This document shows, one piece after another, positions 30,404 through 40,365 of a DNA stretch of 64,000 bases. Location: contig BRYA01000341.1 of NCBI GenBank assembly GCA_030267965.1, positions 4,338 to 68,337 on the forward strand. Reading direction: 5' to 3'. The position numbers and the translations under genes are program-made. Positions within the stretch are counted from its first letter, which is position 1; every line of letters starts with the position of its first letter. Source of the DNA: Triparma columacea. Taxonomy: Eukaryota; Sar; Bolidophyceae; Parmales; Triparmaceae. Under the pieces are notes generated by a model. It made no database searches and was not told where the DNA came from. It was given only the letters and a program-made list of their open reading frames with translations.

Positions 30404-30587
30404 CCAACACGTTGGTAATTTTATGAGGATTGAACTTGACGTTCTGGTTTTCTCGCTCTTTCCTCAGATTTACGTCCATTCCCCTTTTGGTCAGATTCTT
30501 GCTCTCCAACCCTTTTGCCCACCACCATCTTCGTAAAACCCCCTCCCTCTTTCTTCTCCTTCAACACCCTCCCCGTGAAACACCACA
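30404..30587. promoter_or_regulatory. Bidirectional promoter region
   Basis: The 184 bp between the acyl-CoA oxidase start (minus) and the exportin-4 start (plus) is the only space for both promoters. No named motif was seen. Confidence 0.4.
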
Positions 30588-33500
30588 ATGGCATGTGATG
30601 CACTTCGACACGCCTGCTCAGGTTTCAAGACGGGCGACGTTTCTTCTGCAAACAGTGCAACCCTGGGTTTACGCCAATCGCCAAATGCTATTGAGATGTT
30701 TTTGGAGGCAATTAATGGTTTAGGAGGGGGCCAAGACGAGAGTTTGGAACTTTTCCACGCCATCCTTGGCCTACAGGCGGTAGTCCTAAAGCGCTGGGAG
30801 TCTCAGTCATCTCCTCATCCTCACTTTCTCCGTGACTTCCTCTTCTACATTGGTATCAAGTCTGGTGAAGGCACGAAGCACTACCCTTGGCCAATGGTCC
30901 CCAATAAAAGCGCAATTGCTGCTGCCGCGGTGCTGTGGAAGCGCTCGTACCTTGCGGCGTCAGAGTCACAGCCATCCTCAACAAGTCAGTTCCACCCCAA
31001 TACAGCCATCCCTCTCCTGACCTCGCCGTCCGACCTTTTTCAGTTTGTTCGCAATGTCCTGACAACAGGAACTGAAATAGAGAGGTCCAATGCTACCATG
31101 TTCCTATCGACTCTTCTTTCAGAGCTCAACTCTGGCACACTGAAGAGCAAGGTGAGGGTGAACCTCGGCGCTTCGACGCCCCCGCGCTCCGTTCTTCTAA
31201 CCCGTTCCCCCTGCCCGTCTCCAGACCAACATGAATCAGACGATGGACTTCCACAAGCGCTCTCAGGCAAAGTTTTACGAGGTGAGACAGAGAGACAGAG
31301 AAACGAATTGACGGGAGAGACGGAGAGACGAATTGGAACACCCCCCCTCCCCATCCCCCCTCATCGCTCACAACGTCGTTGACTCACTAACCCGAACCTG
31401 CCCACTCTACAGACCGGCCTCAATCCCTCAGTAGAGCTCGCCATAACGTCCCTCCAAACCGTCCTTACTCCTCCCCACCCCTCCCCCTCCTATATCGGGA
31501 AAATCATAGAGTTAGTAATAGATGTGTTATCCTGGGAATTTTCTCCCAGAAACTCGTGGACTATGGTGGCAACGTCCTCCCAGGCACTCATAAAGCCTCC
31601 CATATACCTTGCCCCCCAACTGATAAAGCCCGACCTCCTTGGCCTAATGTTCACTCTCTACCACGACGTCCGAGCCAACTCGGAGGCCACGCAAGTCTCC
31701 CATCAACTTAGGCAGCTCATCCTCTCCTTTGCATCCCTGAGCGGTCAAATCTTTGAAAGGTGAGAAGGTGTAATAAATAAAAGCAAGGCAGTAGAGCGAC
31801 AAAGGTGATTGCAAAACGTCGTTATCCACCGCATCCGATACCCCTGTCTCTACACCGCACCCCGTTTCCCTAGACATGACTATCCTTACTTATCAATGCC
31901 AACTTTCCCGCTCTTCACTTCGCTCGTCCCAGCGACCAAATCCGCGCCAGCTACTCCACTATCATAGTAGACGGCATGCTCTCCCTTCTCTCCGCCTCTC
32001 CCACCGACCCTTCTGAGCTCCAGGACATCGCCACGATCTGCACCCGCCTAGTTTTAAACTTCAAGCTTAAAATCCTCTCCAAGCTACCCTCCTTCGGTAT
32101 GTGGATCTCGGCCCTGGTCAACCTCTCAACGTCTCTAATTGCGTCCATCACGGCGTCGGTGGAGGCTCACGGTGGCGACTTCGACTGTCTGGACGACGAG
32201 TGGAAGTTCGAGGTTTTTGACGAGTTGATAGAATGCTTTGTTCTCATTGCTGAAGATCCCTCCCTTTTCGCCCCCGGACCTGTGACGATGGAAACCATAC
32301 AGAACATAAAGAGCTCCCTCTCCCCCATCTATCCCACCGCTCTTCTTAGCAGGATTAAAATGAGCAGGGCCGAGGAAAAGGTGAGAATTTGAGCATGAAC
32401 AGACAAGGTTCGATTTATCTCCTTGACTAACATTCACCTTCCTCCATTCTCAGTTTTACACCATGGAGGGAAAGGATCTCGATGAAGTAAGGGAGTCGAT
32501 ATCCGCTGCCGACTTGACCGACCAGATAATTAACGTTTCCACTATTGGCAGGCTCAACTTTCAGGTGAGAATTGAACGATGAGTAGAGATGCTGCGAAGT
32601 TTATTGAAAGTAGCCTCCATAACCCGTAGCCTCCATATACCAACCCGTCCTTTCTCGCAGAACTCCATCTCCTGCTTTGAGGCCGAGATATCGAAGGTCC
32701 TTGCCTCACTCAAAGTCCTTTTTGACTCGAACAACCCTGATGTTACTCCAGACGCGGCCGCCCTGCTGGAAGAGGCCAGAATCCTCATCATGTTCGCCGG
32801 CCACCTCCTCACTGACACCTGTCCCGGGGAGACTGCAACCATACCCTCCCAGATCCTAGAGGCATGCTCGTCTTCCGTTCCCGGCGCTGCCGGCATCGTG
32901 GCCTCGATCGCATCTGTGGTTGGCGGCTTGATGTTCCTGGCAGAATTTCAGGCCTCCAAGATTGCCTCCACCCCCTCCGACCCAAACCTCTCTCCCTTGC
33001 TTGGCGAACAGCTGACCAGCTTCTTCACAACATTCGCGTCATCCTACGTCGCTCCGAACACGAGGGACTACGACAGCAGTATGCTGGATGAAACGAGCCC
33101 CCTCATGGGAGGCCTTTTCGGCGTCGAGGTGTCATCCCATAGATTCCTAGAGTTCTCCGTCTCCGTTGCAACGCACTACTTCTGCTACTGGCCCCAAGAG
33201 AAAGAGTTAATCAAGAGCTCCACCGAGCTCCTGATCGTCCTTTGCAAGAACCCAGGGACCCGGAAGCTGCTTCCAAACAGCGACAGCTGGAAGAAGCTTG
33301 CCGGCCTCTTCATTGTGGCCGGCTCTCTCTCGAACATCGGACCCGCACCTGCTGTCGACCCTGGCGTCCTCACTAACCACAGGCTGGATATGGGGCTGGT
33401 ATCGGGCTTTAAGAGGCTGAACTACGACGCTCGGGGGGGGGTCCTCTCGATCCTAACGTGCGGATGCGGGGGGATGGGAGACACAGTGAGCAAGAGCATC

Positions 33501-34763
33501 ATGAACGAGGTCCTGGGGGTGGCGCACGGGGTCCTAGGGAGGCTCTTGGCGGGAATAGAGGGCCAGGGTGGTGGAGGGAACGTGGGCGAGAACGCTGTTG
33601 CGGTGGACATGTGCTGCCTAGCTGTTGAATTGTACGGCGGCATCTGCCGATCGCCCTTCGCGGGCATTGTGGACTTTGAAGATGGAGGGAGTAGTGACAA
33701 GGGGGAGTCCTACATTTTGACGAGGTTCGTTACGCCTTCTCTCTCCAAGTTGGCCGGCCTGATGGTGCTATTTGGGGGCAACATGACAATTTGCGCCTCT
33801 CTTTTGCGTTGCTTTAAGGACTATTCGGAGTCTTACATCGCCTTCCTCAGTGCTGCCGAGTCCACGGCCCTTTACTCCGCGAGCAACGTCTTGCTGGAGG
33901 GCTACTCCACCTTGACAAAGGGGGGGAAGCTCAATAGGGGCAAGGAGGACGAGGAAGAAGAAGAAGAACAGGAGTACTTTGACGTGGTGTGCGCCATCCA
34001 GCTACTGAACCACCTAGGAACTAAGGAGTTCATGGACTGCGTCGACGGCAATAACCCCGGGAGCGTGAGCGACTTCGTCAGCGGAGAGGCGGCAGCGGCA
34101 CCCATTGAAGTGACAGACGTGCTGTTTTTCGGAATATCTCAGCTCCTCCCTCTCGTTTCCGGGCTGCTCCAGTACCCCAAGCTGTGCAGCCAGTTCTTCG
34201 ACTTGGTGGGGTATGTCGTTGAGACTTACCCTGAAAAACTCGACAAGGTGCCGCCGGATTTTTTCGAAGGCCTGGTCGGGAGCATGCTGTGGGGGATGGG
34301 CAATGTGGATGAGCAGGTCGGAAAGCACTGCCTGGCTGGTATCGAAGCCCTCGCCAAGGAGCACCTGGGAGGGGGCCTTCGGACTGTGGTTGGGGAGAAA
34401 CCGGAGACCTTCAAAGTCTGCGTCGGGAAGCTGCTGAGGGAGATCGTTTTCGTCCACAGCGTCGTGCAGGACAGGATGGACAGCTGCGGTGGATGCTTGA
34501 TGGTGCTCATCGCTGTCGACCTCGGTTACTTCACCGGCTACGTCAGGGACATGATTGGGGAGCTCGGGGGAGCGGGGGGTGGGGGCATCGAGCGACAGCA
34601 GCAACAGCTCGTGCTCGCGGCCTTTGAAAGCCTGGTCAACCTGGAGACGATACAGGCGGGAATAAACGGGAAGGGTAACGTGGGGAGGCAAGCGAGGAAG
34701 CTTTTCAAGAAGAACTTCCAACTCTTTGTGCAGCACGTTCACTCGTTCCTCCACACGCTATAA
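30588..34763 (+). CDS. XPO4: Exportin-4-like nuclear transport receptor
   Basis: A 1,209-aa HEAT-repeat protein from six exons (30588-31151, 31225-31281, 31413-31759, 31933-32380, 32454-32564 and 32661-34763). All joins keep frame, including the tiny 57-bp second exon. The human protein is about 1,150 aa. Exportin-4 is a RanGTP-dependent carrier that exports eIF5A and Smad3 and imports some Sox factors. The N-terminus has the importin-beta-type start (ESLELFHAILGLQAVVLKRW). The segment RSNATMFLSTLLSEL...MDFHKRSQAKFYETGLNPSV matches the region I know from XPO4, where the TWEFH-like motif is found. The rest is leucine-rich helices. The C-terminal third is less conserved. Exportin-7/RanBP16 is the main alternative. 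Confidence 0.75.
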
Positions 34764-34867
34764 TAAAAGCCAGAGGAATATTTTTTATCTGAACAAACAT
34801 TGATTTAACTTCTTCTTTTCTTTTCTCATTGGCTTATATATTTTGTTTTTGGATAGCTGGAAAGAAC

Positions 34868-36075
34868 TTATTTTGGGATCCTTCCGAGCTCCTCGTTCCT
34901 CGCCTTGAAGGTATCGGTGAGGTAGATGCGCCCCTGGTGGAACATGGTGAGGCTGATGATCGCCTTCGCGATTCCGATTCCTTGCCCCCTGAAAATCCCC
35001 CTGAGCCCGAATTCCTTGCTGTCCCTGACCACCTCACCGCAAGCCTCCATCAGGCTGATGGACTTGCCCTTGATGGAAGAAGTCTGCATGATGACCTCCA
35101 GGCGGGACAGGGGGTTCGTCATGACGATGTAGATGGGGGAAACGAGGGCGGAGGAAATGAGCCCAGTCATGAACTGGGACATTCCGCCCACCTGCCCGAG
35201 CTCCTTCTCGATGTATTTCTGGAGCTGGGGCTGGCCGACAAGACCGGTGGTGGCAGAGGCAAGGGAGTGACCCATGAGGGGGAAAGTTCCACGGAACAGG
35301 GGCCTGTAGTTGGCGGCAGCGGACTGAAAGGGGGAGGGAGGGAGGGTAGAGAGGGAGGAGAGAAGGGAGTTAGAGAAGGTTGCACAACGAGCTTTTGGCG
35401 TCATTGCTGCACTTCTACGCTTGCTCCTACACCAGCCCCTCCGTTATTCCTTCTGCCCTCCCTCACCTCCTTGAGAATCTCCATGATGGGCTTCTCAGCC
35501 CCGGTTGTCTTGAAGTAGGCGCGCTGCTGCTTCTCGATCATACGGATAGGGTTGATGAAAACAGCCGAGAAAATGCTCGCCCCGACTGCCGAGGTCATGC
35601 CCACCTCTCCCCCCTCACCGAGGAAGTAGGAGATCCCGAGCAGGAAGCCAAACTTCGGAATGCGCTTGAAGCCGACCCCGATGAGGCGGGGACCAAGCCC
35701 GGAGAGGGAGGCCCCGATGGGCGCCGCCTTGAAAACAGCGTTGGCTTCCGCACGGGCGATAGTGGGGTCAACAGCCTTCCCAGCAGCATCCTTGGCAAAC
35801 TGCTGGACAAGCTGACGGTACGCAGTGACAGGATTGTCCACGACGGTCTGGAAGGCGGAACCGCCGAGGTAGGCGACCATGGTCTCGAAGGGGGAGCAGC
35901 CATTCTTCTTCTTGACCTCGAAGTACTCTTTACCAAAAATAGCAGCCCTGGTTGATTCACGTTGGGAGGGTGTGGAGGTAATTGGAAGGGTGAGAAGGAG
36001 TGAGAGGGCAAAATGGTAGAGAAAGGGGCGGAAAGAGGGTGTGCGGAATGAGAAAAGTGATTTGAGGGGACGCAA
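34868..36075 (-). CDS. Mitochondrial carrier (SLC25)-like protein, 5' end unresolved
   Basis: Two exons are clear: an upstream one ending at 35467 and one at 35323-34868, joined in phase 0. They encode roughly 315 aa from about GKEYFEVKKKNG onward. Three repeats are visible, each with a degenerate carrier motif after an odd-numbered helix: NPVTAYRQLVQQ, NPIRMIEKQQRA and NPLSRLEVIMQT. The canonical PxDxxKxR is replaced by a proline preceded by Asn and a later basic or glutamine position, so this is a divergent member. The start is not settled: no ATG opens the frame above 35950, and the frame continues upstream only through a TTG. A candidate first exon (36310-36242) ends in the wrong phase. 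Substrate and exact membrane are unknown. Confidence 0.65.
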
Positions 36076-36557
36076 AGCGTCTGAAGAGGAAGGAAAAAGG
36101 CAATGAGGGGTAGCCCAACGAGGGGTGGGTGGAGAAAAGAGGAGAATTATGCTCTTAGAGAACAGCTATCGTGCTAAATCTGGGCTAAATCTGGGCTACG
36201 GCGGAGATCAAAAATGGAAAAAACACGAAAATCGAACTTACATGCTTATTGTTCCGTTTGAGAAGGAAATTAGAGTGGGATGAGATCGCACGACGACGTG
36301 TTCCAATCATATTTCAAGTTAGTTGGTTTTATTTATATTTGGTCCCTTCCATTTGAGCTCAATATCGTTTGGCCTCTGAGTTAGGGGCCTAAGGGAACGA
36401 GGGGGCAAACGGGGCCAACCTTGTCCGTCGGGGTATTGCGGTAGGGTTACAAAAATCATTTGTTTTTTGTATTTTGGGGGTACTTGAGTGAATTCACGGC
36501 ATTTTTGTTGTGGAATTATTGAATTACGGATACGCATTTATCACGTGTAAATTCTTC

Positions 36558-36812
36558 CGTTAGTCTCGTTGGTGAATTCGGATTGAACAAGGTCCTCTGT
36601 TAGACAGACAAAGTTCGGACAAGTCCTCACCTAAACAACTCCCCTTGAAAGTCCAAACTCAGTGTGAGTGTAGCCTTCGTTTTTTTCATCCCTTGTGACT
36701 CATCTAGATAACATATCCCATTCTCGAATCTGATGGCTTGAAAGGTTGACAGGAGGGACCAGTTTCTTGTCACCGCCGATCGAGGAAAGGGGTTGTTGTG
36801 TGGATTTTTCAT
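36558..36812 (-). CDS. Possible small hypothetical gene
   Basis: A short frame beginning MKNPHNNPFPRS at 36812 runs to a GTGAGG donor at 36630. The residues before the donor (ENGICYLDESQGMKKTKATLTLSL) have strand-like, protein-like composition. An acceptor (gtctaacag) at 36597 would add about 12 residues and a stop, giving about 73 aa. No family is recognised. The region also holds a minus-strand frame at 36319-36537 that was not accepted. Confidence 0.25.
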
Positions 36813-37014
36813 CCTCTTTCAGGCACCCTTGCTTTTTGAAGGGGAAACGTGTAGTTTTATGCTGCACTAGTACATATAAAGATCCTCAAAATCTCCGGAA
36901 ATCACTTATTATACCCTTAAAACATCAAGCTCACAGTTTATCGGCCTTACCCACCCCTCCCAATCCCCATTCCTCACTTCACAGCCCCCCCTTCCCTGGT
37001 TCCACTTCCCTCTA

Positions 37015-37697
37015 ATGTTCGTGTTATCGGTCCGTTCCCGCCTGTCCTCCCTCTCCTCCCGTTTCCTCTCCACTGCCCCCCCTTCCGTTTCCTCCTCTGC
37101 TGTCAACATCACTTTCATTGATCACTCCGGCGCCCGCGTCACCGTTCCCGGTCTCGTCGGTTCCACCGTGTACGATGTTGCCGCCACCCACAAGATCGAC
37201 CTCGGCCCTGCCTCCAAGGGCGCCATAGTCGAGGCGGTCCACAATGAGAGGTGGACGGAGGACCTTTATGGTGAGGGCGTGACCACCGCGTTCGACCACA
37301 TCAAGATCCCGAGGGTGTACCAGGGGATCGTGGGGAGGATGACCAAGCAGGAGGAGATGATGCTGGACCAGTACTGGGATGAGGAGGAGGTGAGACGGGG
37401 GGGGGATAGCTGAGGGGGAAGAGCCAGGGGTGTGGGAGCAAGAGAAAAAGGCGACAAGCGGAGCGAGCCTGCATCTATATTACAATAACGATTCTATGCC
37501 AACACGTTTTACACACAACGCTTTACAACTCACCCCTTCCATCGTCACTTCACATCCCCTCTACTCCTCCCCCACTCTTCACATCATCACAGATCAGCCC
37601 AGAGGCTAGTAGGCTAGCGAGTATGGTCAAGGTCACGAAGGAGATGGATGGGATGAGCATCTATATTCCAGACGGTTTACCGGACGACTGCCCGTAG
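37015..37697 (+). CDS. Ferredoxin-fold protein lacking the 2Fe-2S cysteines
   Basis: A 159-aa protein from two exons (37015-37389 and 37593-37697), phase 0. It has a mitochondrial-type presequence (MFVLSVRSRLSSLSSRFLSTAPP, Arg/Ser-rich, no acids). The rest follows mitochondrial ferredoxin (adrenodoxin type): VNITFIDHSGARVTVPG, then GSTVYDVAATHKIDLGPAS, a later TKQEEMMLDQYWDEEE, and the C-terminal SRLASMVKVTKEMDGMSIYIPD. In active ferredoxins the loop after IDL carries CxxxxxCxxC and a later cysteine. Here those sites read PASKGAIVEAVHN and SRLASMVKV, with no cysteine at all; the only one is in the last residues (DDCP). It therefore cannot hold a normal cluster. A structural subunit such as the complex-I ferredoxin-like bridge protein is the best inference. 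Confidence 0.85.
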
Positions 37698-38028
37698 ATT
37701 TGGTGATGGTGATACAGGGGTTTTGGGGGGGGGGTGGTGTTTGGTGATACAATCACAGAGGGTAATTCGCTAGTCGAGGGGTTTTATCAGCAACGTTGCT
37801 TGTCTTTTTCGATTCGTCATCGCCGATTCGTTATCGCCGATTCGTTATCGCCCCTCCTTCATTCCAAACATAAAAAAAGAGACAAAAAAATCTCTCAGAT
37901 ACAGAAAAGTTATTCTCTACGCCTGAATCCACTAAAGCACCAAAAACTTGTCCTCATATACAACCCACATACATATTTCATCAACCACTTTCCTCCACGA
38001 CCCCAATTCCCGCCCTTGATCATTTATA
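37698..38028. other. Intergenic with 14-bp tandem repeat
   Basis: About 330 bp between two plus-strand genes. It holds a G-run just after the ferredoxin-like gene, three tandem copies of gattcgttatcgcc (37811-37852) and an AT-rich stretch (37860-37980). It must contain the promoter of the hydrolase gene. Confidence 0.6.
37811..37852. repeat. 14-bp tandem repeat, three copies
   Basis: The unit gattcg(t/c)(t/c)atcgcc occurs three times in a row upstream of the alpha/beta hydrolase gene. One base differs in the first copy. Confidence 0.85.
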
Positions 38029-39272
38029 ATGACTACAGGGCAAGGCGATGTCTCGGCCAAGGATGCTCTCCCTCTCCCCACTGAAGTTATGCGTATATCT
38101 GCAACTAACCAAGTGACAGGAAAAGAAGGTAAATTTCCGTCACTTGCTTCAGATACCGCCAATTTTTGGCTAAAACACACCTAAACCCCCCCCTTCACCC
38201 TATTTCTCCCCCCCCTTGACAGAATCTTCCTTCCTCTGGTCTACCTCCGACGCCAAGATAATCGACACAATAACGAATACCCTAATATTCGCCCCCCCCT
38301 CCACTCCCTACCCCACGCCCTCCGCTTCCCCCTCCAACCCCCCAATTCCTTCCTTTGACTCTACCAAACTCCTCTCCCTTGCCTCCTCCCTATCCTTCGT
38401 CTCTTCCCACCTGCCTCCCCCCCCCCCCCAGCCCTCCTCTAACCTGATAGTTTATCTCCCCGGCTGCGGCGAGACCCGTCCCTCCAACAACTTCCAAGCC
38501 CTCGCTTCTTCCATGTCCCTCCCCCAGACCCTTTCCCTCTTCCTCCTCGGACCTCACGAAATACCCTTCGACCTCGGGTACGGTTGGTACCAGTCCATGG
38601 ATTACTCGACCGGTGACCCCCTCCCCTTCGGTCACGCCTCCCGTTCCAGGACGTTCTTGTCATCTGTGAGCAAGGTTGTTAGGCTCCTGGAGGGTATAAG
38701 GGACGGGGAAGGCGGGGGGAGCCTGGAGAACGTCTTCCTCCTGGCTTACGCGTCGGGGGCGGACGTTGCGATGGAAGTGGCGGGGAGGGTCAAGTTCGGG
38801 GGCGCCGCTTGCTTCAGGGGGGGCGACTGGGAGGGGGGAAGGGGGAAGGTCACGGATGTATTACAGCTGCTGGGAAAGGATGATAGAAGGTATGGGGTTA
38901 AGGGGGCGGGGGGGGACAAGGTTGAGAGGTTCGTGGTCGATGCAGGTGAGTTTTGGGCGCCCTTTCTATGGGAGGGGGGAAAGGGCAAGGTGAAGGAAAG
39001 TGGGAGGGGCGACGGGCGAGATTGGAGAGGCGACGGGCAAAATGAGAAAAGCAAATTTGCAAACTAGACGTGTGCACGTTGCGCGCTGAACCCCTCGTAA
39101 AGACGCTGGGAGCTCCATCTTTGTTTTAACACTGCCCTGACACTGTCCTGAAATCGCAGATGGCAGGATGGGGGACTCGAAGGAGGAGATTACTGAGCTT
39201 TTTAAATGGCTAGCGCCGAGACTTAATAAAAGGATGCCAAAAATGGAGCAGATGTTCGGTGGCGTGAAATAA
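38029..39272 (+). CDS. Alpha/beta hydrolase, lysophospholipase/carboxylesterase-like
   Basis: A 311-aa protein from three exons (38029-38128, 38223-38945 and 39160-39272), joined in phase 1 at both introns. The first strands and the oxyanion region (NLIVYLPGCGETRPSNNFQALA) and the central FLLGPHEIPFDLGYGWYQSMDY resemble acyl-protein thioesterase/phospholipase proteins, where the GxGxxxxxF part is common. The nucleophile elbow is AYASGAD: a Ser is present, but the first Gly of GxSxG is Ala and the last is Ala. A likely catalytic Asp is near the end (VVDAGDG). No His follows in the last 50 residues, where the triad His is expected. It may be inactive or use another layout. Substrate is unknown. 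Confidence 0.65.
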
Positions 39273-39332
39273 ATAGGTGTTGATGTGTTTAATCATGTTC
39301 AAAAGTATAACAAAATGCCTTCTGCTTTCCCT

Positions 39333-40253
39333 TCACCAAAGCACTATTACCAGTATCACTACCCCGACAGTTACGTAGCACAGTGCGTTGACGGAAACAA
39401 CGAATATTTTGAACGCCGTCATGTTCCCCCCCCCAATGCTCGTCCCCGTCCACGGGCAGAAGTGGTCGTACTCCTCCACCACGACGTCGTTCGTGTCGCA
39501 GTATAGACCCCCACGGGGCCTGAACGACTTCACCCTATCGTTCCATATCCATTTACTCCTGTCCACGTTGTCGGTGCTGACGTTCTCGCCCATCACCTTC
39601 TCACGCTTGCTGACCAGGCCGGGGTTCCTGCAGGACACGGAGAAGAGCGCGGAGAGGGTCACGGCGACGAGCGCGAAGTAGATCAGGGTTATGTACAAGG
39701 GCGCCCTCGGAACGAGTAAGAACGTAGCCACAATCGTGACTGCGCCCACAATCAGAGGCACTGTTATGCCTGCGCAGAAAGGCCACCAGGAGCCCACTAT
39801 AAGGCAAGGGGAGCCGTCGGGGTTGGAGAGAAGGACGGGCATGTTCCCAATGTAGTAGCGGGCCAGTCCGGTGGACACGCAACAGCAGGACTGGAGACGT
39901 GGGTAAGGACGGGGGGAGGACATGCCCTTGGAAAGACGGGATTGGTACTTGCCAGCGGAAGCGTATATTATGCGACCGTTGGAATCTTTACGAGGCCATG
40001 GGGTTGATTCGACAGCGTCACCATCGGTCCCCGTTTCTACATCATTATTTGTTGTCGGTGTAAGGGGAATGTGAGAAGAAGTAGCATCGCAGGGGGTGGT
40101 TGAGGACATGACAGGGTTTCCGTTGAGTTCCAATGCAAGTGAATCTATAGTAACTTCACTCATTACTTCACTCATTGCACCGTTTGTAGCACCACCGTCA
40201 CCGTGAGGGTTGTTTTTGTTGGATGCATTGGCAGCAGTGGGAGAGTCCATCAT
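39333..40253 (-). CDS. DHHC-palmitoyltransferase-like protein with a DHFC motif
   Basis: A 306-aa single-exon membrane protein. A polar N-terminus of about 110 residues is followed by two membrane spans (FCAGITVPLIVGAVTIVATFLLV and LYITLIYFALVAVTLSALFSV). Then comes a cytosolic segment ending in EEYDHFCPWTGTSIGGGNMTAFKIF, and a last hydrophobic region (VNALCYVTVGVVILVIVLW) at the C-terminus. The block matches the DHHC-CRD core YDHHCPWxxNCIGxxN, but the second His is Phe, and several zinc-binding Cys/His of the CRD are missing before it. The Cys that would carry the acyl group is present. The protein stops soon after the third span or hairpin, so it lacks the usual C-terminal tail. Close homologues in heterokonts may be similar; activity is uncertain. 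Confidence 0.7.
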   Translation of the reverse strand: MMDSPTAANASNKNNPHGDGGATNGAMSEVMSEVTIDSLALELNGNPVMSSTTPCDATSSHIPLTPTTNNDVETGTDGDAVESTPWPRKDSNGRIIYASAGKYQSRLSKGMSSPRPYPRLQSCCCVSTGLARYYIGNMPVLLSNPDGSPCLIVGSWWPFCAGITVPLIVGAVTIVATFLLVPRAPLYITLIYFALVAVTLSALFSVSCRNPGLVSKREKVMGENVSTDNVDRSKWIWNDRVKSFRPRGGLYCDTNDVVVEEYDHFCPWTGTSIGGGNMTAFKIFVVSVNALCYVTVGVVILVIVLW

Positions 40254-40365
40254 TGTTCTATCTTATTGCAACACTACGGCCCACCACTATACACTTCACA
40301 CAAGAAGAAGTATACAAAACGACGGAAGACACAAGAACGACCGGATTTACAATTAATTTGATAAA

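Noticed and set aside
36242..36310. A possible first exon (MIGTRRR, Arg-rich) for the mitochondrial-carrier-like gene
   Set aside because: The donor after CAT leaves phase 0, while both candidate acceptors in the carrier frame need phase 1 or 2, so the join breaks the frame.
36319..36537. A minus-strand frame of 72 residues
   Set aside because: No homology, no splice partner and an unnatural composition; probably chance.
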